From assembly GCA_041744735.1 (NCBI GenBank), contig JBGTKH010000248.1:1-28185 (forward strand): DNA of 28,185 nucleotides, given 5' to 3'. Below the pieces are notes generated by a model. The model did no database searches. It was not told the DNA's origin and worked only from the letters and a program-made list of their open reading frames with translations. The position numbers and the translations under genes were made by a program. This DNA is from JBGTKH01 sp041744735 (GTDB lineage Bacteria > Planctomycetota > Planctomycetia > Pirellulales > Pirellulaceae). Below are positions 7,626 to 17,385 of this stretch, one piece after another. Numbering within the stretch: the stretch's first letter is position 1; every line of letters starts with the position of its first letter.

Positions 7626-9727
7626 TAAAACTCCAACTTTGCTTTCTTTGGCAGCCATTGCTGAATTGCCTGAACTTTTTCCCGTTCGGTTCCCGCAGCC
7701 AACTGCGCACCTTGTTCCTCGCCGAGTATCACGCGGTAGGCATCGGCGAGTTGTTTGGCCGTGATCAGATTCTGGGTCCGATAAAAGCGCACTTCGGCCA
7801 GCGCCGGCAGCGGGTTCTCGTGCCGCGGATGGCGCAACGCGGCAATCCGGCCAGCCACGTTTTCGGAAGATATCCCCACGGGAATCGACGTCACGGACAG
7901 GTGCTGGTCCAAGTACTCAGACATCTTATCGACGACATCCATCACCGGATCGTCTTGCAACGGATCACGCCGCGCCAGCTCGACGCGGATATTATTCAAC
8001 GGCGGCGTCGAGTACAGAACCTCCTGACTCCGCATATCCTTGAAGACGATTGTCGTAGTATTGTAAGGTTGATTGTTCCGCACAGTTTTTACCTGGACGT
8101 CGAAGGTCACTAAGACATCCACGCCTTCGCGCTGCGCCAAATGTTCAAGCACGCGGTCAGAGCCCACGCCAAGATATATTACGCCGCGCGATAACAGGAC
8201 AACTTCTCCCGGTCCAAGTGCGGATGAGCTACGGGGTTGATATGCGGCGGGTCGTTGGTTGTCCGTTTCAGATAGAGCCGTCAGGAACTCGCCTGACTGT
8301 CCGTTGCTGACCAGGTCTTGCAGGTTTTCAAACAGTCGATCTCCAAGTTCGCCCGTATAAGTACGTAACGGCTGAGCTTCCGGCTTCAGTGCCACAAGCT
8401 GTGTTGAAGACGTCTTGGCAATCGGATTCGGATCCTTACTGAGATCCGACGGCCCGGTATAAGCCACGCCGATGCCCCATCTCACGGCGACGACAGGACG
8501 TTTGAGTCCGCTGACCCATTTCATCCGATACTTCCAGGGATCGTCCTGACTGCTCACCATTACGGCGGCATAATATAGTCGCAACGCATCCTGTTCACAT
8601 CCGGCAAGCATGGCCTGTTCTAAAGCATCGAGCAGCTTGGCAACATGACTGCTAATTGTGTTTGGCGCCGCAGGCGCAATACCGGTTACTGAATTTGGCG
8701 ACTGGTTTACGCGGGTCGCCGTCAATTGGCCTGCAGCCGCGGCCGGTATGACGACCGGCGACGGGGCAGGAAACCTTACGATCGGCTTGGCCGCCAGTTG
8801 TTCGATCAGGTTCGTATCAACCTCGGTCGAAGGCGGCTGAGTGATTTGGGCGGCGGGAATTGACTCATAACCCGCGGGTGAAATTAGCGCAAGCAAATGC
8901 TCGTCGGAAATATTTGGCGGAATACGCCGCACGCCCGTTGCGTCCCCAAACAGTACGTAACAGCAGTCCTTGTGTCGGTTGAACAACGCCTGCTGCACCG
9001 ATTCACGCGTGAGTACGTAGTCGTCAGGAGCAGTCCACGGAACAGCGTAGGCATCGTCGATCTGCACAACTAAAATCGTGTTTCCCAGTCCGTCCGGAAA
9101 GTCGTCGGCCCCGGGACCTTTCCGCGACGCATACGCTGTATCCTCGCCGGTAATCAGAACGAACGTGGTCTTGCCGTCGGTGTGACTAAGAGATTTGAAC
9201 TCGTCAGGGATCCGGACGAGCAGCTTCTTATTCGCCGGATGCGACCAGGGCTCGTCCTTTTCCACGATCAGGTCCGATCGACCAAGAAAAGGCAGCAGCG
9301 CGACACGCCAACTGAGTTGCCCAGCGTAAAAGGAACTGCTCGGATAGGTCTTATACTGCTGTCGAAACTTTTCCAGAGCTGCGCCAATTCGCGTCAATTG
9401 ATCGACAGCAAGTTTACGGTGCTCCGTTTCGGTCAGTTCGGACGCAGGCTTTTGCGGCACGCTCCAAGCGGATGATGCGCGGTTCGCTGTCGTTGGAGAA
9501 CTGCCACTTGCCATTGGTACCGAAGCTACAACCGGCGCGGAACTCGGGACGGATGCTCCCGCGGGTGTATTCGCCTCGCCAACTGCAACAGAAGCCGCAG
9601 TTGCCGCGGATTCCGATTCCTCTGGCTCAGGCGAGCGGGGCTTTGGCAAATACGCATTGCCACTTCCGCAACCTCCGCAACCGGCTGTGAAAACGCTCAA
9701 CGTCAGCACTACGGCCAAAGATCGCAT
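7625..9727 (-). CDS. Lipoprotein with DUF1559-like module, function unknown
   Basis: This 700-residue protein starts with a lipoprotein signal (MRSLAVVLTLSVFTAGC, lipid Cys17), then a Pro/Glu/Ala/Ser-rich linker. Roughly residues 100-305 resemble the DUF1559 module without its pilin helix: LSWRVALLPFLG, DEPWSHPANKKLL, GLGNTILVVQ, VPWTAPDDYVLT and RHKDCCYVLFGDA, a variant H-X9-D motif with DA in place of DG. The remainder (about 360-700) is not recognised. GAGGAG lies about 8 nt before the ATG at 9725-9727. It is the first gene of the four-gene block, and its stop overlaps the start of the PilM-like gene, implying translational coupling. It may be the envelope-anchored partner of that protein. 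Confidence 0.75.
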   Translation of the reverse strand: MRSLAVVLTLSVFTAGCGGCGSGNAYLPKPRSPEPEESESAATAASVAVGEANTPAGASVPSSAPVVASVPMASGSSPTTANRASSAWSVPQKPASELTETEHRKLAVDQLTRIGAALEKFRQQYKTYPSSSFYAGQLSWRVALLPFLGRSDLIVEKDEPWSHPANKKLLVRIPDEFKSLSHTDGKTTFVLITGEDTAYASRKGPGADDFPDGLGNTILVVQIDDAYAVPWTAPDDYVLTRESVQQALFNRHKDCCYVLFGDATGVRRIPPNISDEHLLALISPAGYESIPAAQITQPPSTEVDTNLIEQLAAKPIVRFPAPSPVVIPAAAAGQLTATRVNQSPNSVTGIAPAAPNTISSHVAKLLDALEQAMLAGCEQDALRLYYAAVMVSSQDDPWKYRMKWVSGLKRPVVAVRWGIGVAYTGPSDLSKDPNPIAKTSSTQLVALKPEAQPLRTYTGELGDRLFENLQDLVSNGQSGEFLTALSETDNQRPAAYQPRSSSALGPGEVVLLSRGVIYLGVGSDRVLEHLAQREGVDVLVTFDVQVKTVRNNQPYNTTTIVFKDMRSQEVLYSTPPLNNIRVELARRDPLQDDPVMDVVDKMSEYLDQHLSVTSIPVGISSENVAGRIAALRHPRHENPLPALAEVRFYRTQNLITAKQLADAYRVILGEEQGAQLAAGTEREKVQAIQQWLPKKAKLEF

Positions 9728-9757
9728 CGCAAAGGCTCCTCAACAGTGGCGCGACTC

Positions 9758-9804
9758 AAAAAAAAACACAAAGACTCCTTGCGGCTCAGGCGAGCCGCAA
9801 GGAG
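9758..9804 (-). terminator. Intrinsic terminator of the pseudopilin gene
   Basis: A perfect 13-bp inverted repeat (9775-9787 and 9792-9804) with a 4-nt loop is followed on the minus strand by about 8 nt and then nine T residues (9766 to 9758). It lies between the pseudopilin gene ending at 9875 and the lipoprotein gene starting at 9727. It should separate the two transcription units. Confidence 0.75.
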
Positions 9805-9874
9805 GATATCGAACTATGAGTGACAACGAATCTTCAGTGACAAAGTCAACTCGCAATTCCTTCAACCGAAGGAC

Positions 9875-11128
9875 TTAGTCGAGCTTACCCTTGAACACCT
9901 GCTTCTCGACGAAGACACCGCTGAAGATTTGCTCAGGCGGCAACTCCACTTGGTTGTCTCGGTAGCCAACTGCGTCTAATGCTGCCGGCGTGGCGTCCTT
10001 GTCGATATTGAAGCCCGGATTCAGGTAACCGTCGCCGTTCAAGTCCTTGAAAGTCCGAATGCTGCCGTCGGCAAACAGGACGTTGCACTTTCCAGCGTGC
10101 GCCGGCGCCATGTCGCGGTAGTCCTGCAGGTGATTAGCCCGATTGCCCGTTAAAGCCAAACCGGCAGTTGGCGGCTGCTCCTGGGCGTAGACACTATAGG
10201 TCACGGTGGTGCCACTGACGGTGATGATCGGTTCCGCACTGAGTGCATCCCATTTTTTTACTGCCCAGTCGGTCCAGACCGCTGTTGGGTCGTTCTTGAC
10301 GGGGCCGTCGTTGTAGGACTCACAGGTCCGGTCACCCTGGACACCATATTTCGCCAAATCCATTTTTAGGGCAGCCTCGTTGGTATCTCCCACGTTGGAA
10401 TCAAACATTAAGGGGACAATCGACGAGGGATGATAGCTGGACTCTACAACTTGTCGCGAAATCGGTCCTTTCGTGCCGCTCAGAGCTTTAATTTTGCCAA
10501 GCGCAGTTGACCACTGAAAACCGCTGGAACCGTCACTCTCCAACTGCGGTCCGCCGAGCACGAGAAACCAACTCGTGGCGTAGTTGGTGTTGTAACCCTG
10601 ATCCAAAAAGAACGCGACCACACCATCCGCAGCGTCAATCGTGCCGTTCTTAGTGACATCCGTCAATGTTGCGGGTGGTGAGAAAGCGCCCGATGTCGGA
10701 TCCCAATACTTACTGGCTCCTGCCGTACGCCTTTCAGCGGTTGTCCATTCTGAGGAAACGCTTGTGAAAGTACCCAGGTAGTCATTGATCTTCTCATTGA
10801 CTTTCGACGGATTTGACGGGCAGAGCATTTCGCTCGGACGACCAGCGCCGGAGTTCACCATGTCGGCCACCCAACCGTAGGTGTCGATGCTGCCAAAACG
10901 GCGGCCGTCGAAGGCACCTGTGGTGTAACGCTCTTGCGGATCGTTGTCGGCGTGAGTGGTGAGACTCACGAAGAATTGTCGCAGGTTGCTTTGGCACTGC
11001 GCCGCGCGGGCCGCTTCGCGGGCGCGAGCCAACGCGGGCAACAGCAATGCAACCAAAATTCCGATGATGGCGATCACGACCAGCAGCTCCACTAGCGTGA
11101 ACGCTTTTTGATTTGTTTTCCAACTCAT
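9875..11128 (-). CDS. H-X9-DG pseudopilin with Ala before the cleavage site
   Basis: This 417-residue protein has a type IV prepilin N-terminus (MSWKTNQKA, then FTLVELLVV...), a hydrophobic helix and the charged stretch RAREAARAAQCQSNLRQF. The C-terminal H-X9-DG motif is HAGKCNVLFADGSI. It is followed by DLNGDGYLN, which resembles a calcium-binding DxNxDG loop. The residue before the expected peptidase cut is Ala rather than the usual Gly. The frame is open to 11197, but I chose the ATG at 11126-11128 because GGAGA lies about 8 nt upstream and the leader is then normal. It shares its layout with the next gene upstream (11372-12523), so the two are paralogues. A terminator follows at 9758-9804. 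Confidence 0.88.
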   Translation of the reverse strand: MSWKTNQKAFTLVELLVVIAIIGILVALLLPALARAREAARAAQCQSNLRQFFVSLTTHADNDPQERYTTGAFDGRRFGSIDTYGWVADMVNSGAGRPSEMLCPSNPSKVNEKINDYLGTFTSVSSEWTTAERRTAGASKYWDPTSGAFSPPATLTDVTKNGTIDAADGVVAFFLDQGYNTNYATSWFLVLGGPQLESDGSSGFQWSTALGKIKALSGTKGPISRQVVESSYHPSSIVPLMFDSNVGDTNEAALKMDLAKYGVQGDRTCESYNDGPVKNDPTAVWTDWAVKKWDALSAEPIITVSGTTVTYSVYAQEQPPTAGLALTGNRANHLQDYRDMAPAHAGKCNVLFADGSIRTFKDLNGDGYLNPGFNIDKDATPAALDAVGYRDNQVELPPEQIFSGVFVEKQVFKGKLD

Positions 11129-11217
11129 GTCAGATTCTCCAAAAATAGAAATCACTAAAACTGGGTCCAAACACACTTTGTTGCTTAGGCGGCCCACCGA
11201 AATTGAGAGACCCGTAG

Positions 11218-11270
11218 CTGAACTCGTTAGAGTTCAGACGCCGATAAGCAGAAGTCTCACGACTTCTGCT
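11218..11270. repeat. Tandem pair of short hairpins
   Basis: Two perfect stem-loops sit 9 nt apart in the 243-nt gap between the two pseudopilin genes. The first is an 8-bp stem, 11218-11225/11230-11237 with loop GTTA. The second is a 10-bp stem, 11247-11256/11261-11270 with loop TCAC. The stems are alike in design (GAACTC versus GAAGTC cores), as in a repeat unit of dispersed elements. Neither is followed by a T-tract, so termination is less likely than a REP-like repeat or an mRNA-stability element. Confidence 0.6.
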
Positions 11271-11371
11271 ACGATACGTGGGTACTTTCATTCCGGCGCG
11301 GCGCCTTAATTGCGTCGCAGCGACGTGTCTGCCTCACCTCCTTTCTCCTTTCTTTCACGTCGTCGCAAGTT

Positions 11372-12523
11372 TTATTGATGAGCGGTTTTGTCGCCGAGCG
11401 AATAGAGGCTCTCTACATCCGTATGCGGTAACTCAACGTCAGCGTCGGCGAACTGATTGTTGGCCGACGGCGAAAATCCGTTGTTTAGAAATCCATCCTT
11501 GTTTTCGTCGGTCAAGGGCCGCACGCTGCCGTCCGCGAAGAGCACGTTGCACGAGCCGCGATGCACGGGTGCAAAGCCGCGATAATCTTGCATCGCGCCG
11601 CGCGCCCACACGGCCCACCAGCCGGAAGCTCCTTCGCGCGGCGTGCCGTTGCCAAAGCTCGGCGTGGCCATCGTGGGGTTTAGAACCGGGCCGCCGGTAA
11701 ATGACAGCACGGTATGTGCCCCGGCCTGGTGCTTGCCGATCTGCTGCGGCAATGTTCCGACCGCCGTGCCGCAACCGAGCAGCGGAATGAAGGACGGAGC
11801 GATCGCAGCACTGTCCAAGTGCGACAGCTTTAGCGGCCCGGCGGTCGAGTTGCGCGATTTCAGCGACGTGCCGCAACCGGGAACGGCCTCGCGCAAGTTG
11901 CCGCTGCTGTCCAAAGAAACTTCGGCACGCGCCAAAAACCAACTGGCCGTGTAATTAGTGTTAAAGTGCTCTTCGAAAATCTGTTGCTCGACCACTTTGC
12001 GCCGGTCTTCTCCGCCGGGATTCAGCGGCGCCGTAATAATGCGGCGGCAAGGATTGACGATCAGTTGGCCGTCGGGCGCGGTCTTCGGCAGACTGCCCAG
12101 CGGGTCCATGCAGCCGAAAGCACCGGCCGGCAGCGTGAGCAGTTCCGTATAAGTTTCGCTAATTTCCGCGGGATTCGACGGGCACAACATTTCGCCGACG
12201 GGCGTGCCAGCCGTGACAAGATCCGCCACCCAGCCTACCTCGGTCACCGCCCCGTCCCACCGCCAGCTAAACGCACCGGTGGACAGAGCGTCGTTGGTGC
12301 GCTGAGCGTGGTCGTACATCCCCACGCCGAATTGCCGCAGATTGTTCTGGCAAGCGGCTTTCCGCGCGGATTCGCGGGCCATGTGAATGGCCGGCGTCAA
12401 CATGGCCACCAGCAGGCCGATAATGAAGATCACCACCAACAACTCAACGAGGGTGAATCCATGTGGCAACTTCCTGGCCGGCAACCGGTGGTTGCAATCC
12501 TGAGTACTGTCGGTCTGCATCAT
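11372..12523 (-). CDS. H-X9-DG pseudopilin
   Basis: This protein of about 383 residues has a longer basic leader (about 20 residues) ending LPHG, then FTLVELLVVIFIIGLLVAML as the pilin-type helix. Like its neighbour it has CQNNLRQFG, the block GWVADLV...EMLCPSNP, the motif HRGSCNVLFADGSV and a DENKDGFLN calcium-loop-like segment near the C-terminus. These shared blocks, also present in the 9875-11128 protein, show a tandem duplication. The start is uncertain. The ATG at 12521-12523 is taken because the GTG at 12562 gives a longer leader and neither has a clear Shine-Dalgarno sequence. The function is probably that of an exported fibre or secretion pseudopilin. Confidence 0.82.
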   Translation of the reverse strand: MMQTDSTQDCNHRLPARKLPHGFTLVELLVVIFIIGLLVAMLTPAIHMARESARKAACQNNLRQFGVGMYDHAQRTNDALSTGAFSWRWDGAVTEVGWVADLVTAGTPVGEMLCPSNPAEISETYTELLTLPAGAFGCMDPLGSLPKTAPDGQLIVNPCRRIITAPLNPGGEDRRKVVEQQIFEEHFNTNYTASWFLARAEVSLDSSGNLREAVPGCGTSLKSRNSTAGPLKLSHLDSAAIAPSFIPLLGCGTAVGTLPQQIGKHQAGAHTVLSFTGGPVLNPTMATPSFGNGTPREGASGWWAVWARGAMQDYRGFAPVHRGSCNVLFADGSVRPLTDENKDGFLNNGFSPSANNQFADADVELPHTDVESLYSLGDKTAHQ

Positions 12524-13165
12524 GTGGTCCCGCAAGTAATGGCGTCGAGCTGCGGCTGTCACAACCGTTGTGCCGCTATGACTCGCTCAAGCCTATCTTG
12601 GGCGAGACCAGTAAAGAAAATGTGTTGCACGATTGAAGATCCGGCGAGAATCGCCTGAAGATTCCGTGAACGAATCGCGAGGATATCGTGATGAAGGATT
12701 TCGAAACCGGCGAGCAGCTCACGAAAATCAATCGCGGCGGTGGGCAAGTCCGGCGCCATCCACCTCTACTCCGCCGCCGACGCCAAACTGCTACACACAC
12801 TCACGCCGCCCGTGCGATGAAGCGATGGTGTTATGATTTGAGAGCAACGTATATTCGCGCCGCCCGCCTTACCTGCCTTTCCTCTTTCGGGTCGGAACTT
12901 GCTTGAGCGCCTTGTCGATTTTCTCAATAGGTCCCAGCGGCTGCGAGTGGGAAGCCAGGACCTTCGGATTGCCGCCACGGCCCTCGTGAACAACTTGATC
13001 GTCGTAACCCGGAACGGACGTGATTCTGAGCAAGTCCCCGGTCTGGTGATCGAAGATTGGTTGTGAGATCTCCGGCACGAGGTCGAAGTCGCCGAAGTTC
13101 ATTGCTGCGCCAGAGGCATGTCGCCGATTCAAATGACGAAGACGTGTACACAAGGAGTGTAGATT
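12524..13165. other. Decayed intergenic region
   Basis: The 642-nt gap holds no intact gene. It contains a vapC-type 3' fragment (12929-13066, listed separately). Short protein-like stretches on the + strand around 12688-12820 are interrupted by frame changes and stops. One reads SGAIHLYSAADAKLLHTL and faintly recalls a beta-propeller repeat. A 77-codon minus-strand frame at 12869-13102 lies antisense to the vapC fragment, lacks a ribosome binding site and was not accepted. Confidence 0.5.
12929..13066 (+). pseudogene. vapC: 3' remnant of a VapC-type PIN-domain toxin gene
   Basis: Reading from 12929, the + strand encodes about 45 residues ending at the TGA at 13064-13066. They include RVGSQDLRIAATALV, IVVTRNGRD and VPGLVIEDWL. 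This matches the C-terminal third of VapC PIN nucleases, in which the Asp of the QDLxIA motif helps bind the catalytic metal and the protein ends in a VEDWL-like tail. VapC is normally about 130-140 residues. The N-terminal catalytic acids, a start codon and a VapB antitoxin gene are not found upstream. I therefore call it a truncated relic. Confidence 0.65.
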
Positions 13166-15385
<2,220 letters not shown>

Positions 15386-15617
15386 GACGATCCGTTCGTC
15401 TGGTTGACGTTGGCTGTGCTGGAACGTTTCGGGTTCGCAAATCTGGATAAGTTGGGAAAGTGCTAGGCCGCCATTCCTGGCACTCCCAATGATTATCGGC
15501 CAAACGGGCCGCATGACTAGACCCCGTTCAACGTGAGGAATTGAATCAATTGCGTTGGCTTTAACGCCGATGAAGAAAGACGAACGTCTTGTCTCCTTTC
15601 TTCTCTTCTCAGGTCGT
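15386..15617. other. Divergent promoter region of glgX and the TolC-like gene
   Basis: This 232-nt spacer must carry both promoters. I found no convincing -35/-10 pair or operator. The open frames that cross it are upstream extensions of the flanking genes. Confidence 0.4.
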
Positions 15618-17069
15618 ATGCACATGGTTGTGCGGCGCCGATGTTTGTGCTTGCTTGTCGTTGGCTGCGCGGCCGCGGCAGCCATCGGTTGCCGCGCGGC
15701 TCGGCAGGTGCGCGATCCGGAGTTCGCCGACGTCACGTACGCGGTGACGCAGGCGTGGCACAGCGCGGACCCGGTCACGCCAGCCATCGCGCCGGTGGTT
15801 GATGAACTGGCCGGTCCGCATCCCGTGGAACTTTACGTCGAATTCGCGCTGGCGCAGAACCCGCGCGTGCAAGCGGCCCGCAAGCGCGTCGAGGTACAGG
15901 CCTACCGAGTCCCGCAGGCGGCGAGTCTGGACGATCCGACGCTCAGCGTCACAGGCTGGCCGTTCTTCCCCAATGTGCCGCAAACCGCTGCCGGCCGGGT
16001 CACGGTCGACACGATGGTTTCGCAAGAGGTGCCTTGGTACGGCACGCTGCGTACGCGGGCACAAGCGGCGGCAGCGGACGTCGACTTGGCTCGATCCGAA
16101 CTGTGGGCGGCCCAGTTGGAAACGATCGAAAAAGTTCGGCGGGCTTATTACGAGTTGTACTACGTGCAGCAGTCGCTGCGAATTACGGAAGAAGACCGTA
16201 AGCTGCTGCAAGACCTGGTGCCGATCGTCGAGAGCCGTTACAAGACAGGCAAAGTCAACCAGCAGGATCTGTTGCGAGCCCAAGTCGAGGTTTCTAATCT
16301 CGACGGCGAATTGATTCGTATGCGGCAGCAGCTTCAAAGCGCACGTGCCGCGCTGGCACGGCTGCTGCACGTCTCGCCCGAGACGCCCTTACAGACGCTC
16401 GATACATTGGCGGTCGAAAACGTGCCGGGCGATTTGGATCGTTTATATCGCATCGCCGTACAAGCACGTCCCGAACTGCACGCACAGTTGGCTGCCATCG
16501 AACGCGATCGGCGAAAAGTGGAACTAGCGCAGTTACAGTATTTCCCCGATCTGACGCTGGGTGTTGCGTGGGGTGAAATGACGACCAACCGGGCGCTGGC
16601 GTCGACCGCCGATGGGTTGGATATGGTGGGCCTGTCGCTGATGGTGAATCTGCCCGTGTACCGCAAGCGGCTGGATGCCGGCGTGCGCGAGGCCGAGGCT
16701 CAGGTTGTCTCCAGCGCGCGCGAGTACGACGCGCTGCGCGACGAGGCACTGGAAGAGGTCACGGACTTGTTCGCGCAGGCCGGCAGCCAACAAGAGCTGG
16801 CTCGGCTGTTCCGCGACGACATCTTGCCCAAGGCCGAACAAACGTTGCAGGTCTCGATTCGCGCGTACACCGTAGGCGAGATTGATTTCCTGCAGTTGAT
16901 TGACAATTGGCGTCAGGTGCTGCGGTTTCAGCTTGCCCTGCACCGCATCGAATCGCAGCTTCGACAATCCACGGCGTCGCTCGAGCGCGCCGTCGGCGGA
17001 CAAATCGAACAACCGCAGGAGCCGGAACCGCTGCCGCTGCCAGCGCCGGACGAAGGACCACAGTTATGA
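15618..17069 (+). CDS. TolC/CusC-like outer membrane efflux lipoprotein
   Basis: This protein of about 483 residues belongs to the outer membrane factor family, trimeric channels that take substrates from RND or other efflux pumps across the outer membrane. The signal sequence is followed by a lipobox-like AAIGC (Cys25). Two OEP repeats follow: the first contains HPVELYVEFALAQNPRVQAARKRVEVQ, the second PGDLDRLYRIAVQARPELHAQLAAIERDRRKVELAQLQYFPDL (quoted here only by its key start and end features, PxL and FPDL). Coiled-coil helices rich in Gln/Arg/Leu connect them. The ATG at 15618 is chosen over 15555, 15570 and 15624 on signal-peptide shape, with only a weak AGG upstream. No RND pump or adaptor gene follows, only a small lipoprotein, so its partner must be elsewhere. 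Confidence 0.82.
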   Translation: MHMVVRRRCLCLLVVGCAAAAAIGCRAARQVRDPEFADVTYAVTQAWHSADPVTPAIAPVVDELAGPHPVELYVEFALAQNPRVQAARKRVEVQAYRVPQAASLDDPTLSVTGWPFFPNVPQTAAGRVTVDTMVSQEVPWYGTLRTRAQAAAADVDLARSELWAAQLETIEKVRRAYYELYYVQQSLRITEEDRKLLQDLVPIVESRYKTGKVNQQDLLRAQVEVSNLDGELIRMRQQLQSARAALARLLHVSPETPLQTLDTLAVENVPGDLDRLYRIAVQARPELHAQLAAIERDRRKVELAQLQYFPDLTLGVAWGEMTTNRALASTADGLDMVGLSLMVNLPVYRKRLDAGVREAEAQVVSSAREYDALRDEALEEVTDLFAQAGSQQELARLFRDDILPKAEQTLQVSIRAYTVGEIDFLQLIDNWRQVLRFQLALHRIESQLRQSTASLERAVGGQIEQPQEPEPLPLPAPDEGPQL

Positions 17070-17287
17070 CGGAAGTGAGTTTCCGCATCGTCACTGTCGC
17101 GATCGTGCTGTTCGCCACCATGTCCGGCTGCGCGCGAAAGTGCTATGACAATCCGTGCGGCTGCGTACCCTATGGCTACGGCGCTCCACCACCGCTAGCT
17201 CACACCATGTATCCCGAATGCGAAACGCCGATCGGCGGACCATGCAATACTTGGCAAATAAGATCCGACACGCTAGTGCAAGAGTGA
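17066..17287 (+). CDS. Small Cys-rich lipoprotein coupled to the TolC-like gene
   Basis: This 73-residue protein starts with a hydrophobic signal ending ATMSGC (lipid Cys22). It continues with a short mature region holding several Cys (KCYDNPCGC, YPECETP, GPCNTW) and a Pro/Gly/Tyr-rich middle. The ATG overlaps the TGA of the TolC-like gene as ATGA, with AAGGA about 9 nt upstream, so the two are translationally coupled. The cysteines could bind metal, which would fit a metal efflux setting, but that is inference. I do not recognise the family. Confidence 0.7.
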   Translation: MTEVSFRIVTVAIVLFATMSGCARKCYDNPCGCVPYGYGAPPPLAHTMYPECETPIGGPCNTWQIRSDTLVQE

Positions 17288-17292
17288 TTTCT

Positions 17293-17366
17293 AATCCGTG
17301 ACCGCCCTGAATCCGTGGGGAGACAATTCGACTGGGCACGCCACGAATTCAGGACGATCACAGATT
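17293..17366. repeat. Imperfect palindrome between convergent genes, possible bidirectional terminator
   Basis: The arms 17293-17318 and 17341-17366 pair with about 4 mismatches in 26 around a 22-nt loop. The element fills most of the 98-nt spacer between the + strand lipoprotein gene and the - strand aminotransferase gene. Its position suits a two-way transcription stop, but no clear T-tract flanks it, so a dispersed repeat is equally possible. Confidence 0.55.
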
Positions 17367-17385
17367 CGCACCAAACTTGGAACGG

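Noticed and set aside
12688..12820. Possible beta-propeller (WD40-like) remnant on the + strand
   Set aside because: The segments FETGEQLTKI and SGAIHLYSAADAKLLHTL are suggestive but lie in different frames broken by stops, and are too short to call.
12869..13102. A 77-codon minus-strand frame starting MNFGDFDLVPEIS
   Set aside because: It looks protein-like, but it is exactly antisense to the vapC fragment, which explains its composition, and no Shine-Dalgarno sequence is present.
15386..15787. N-terminal extension of glgX upstream of 15385
   Set aside because: The extra residues have no family similarity and run antisense into the start of the TolC-like gene. The GlgX fold begins at MKVWPG.
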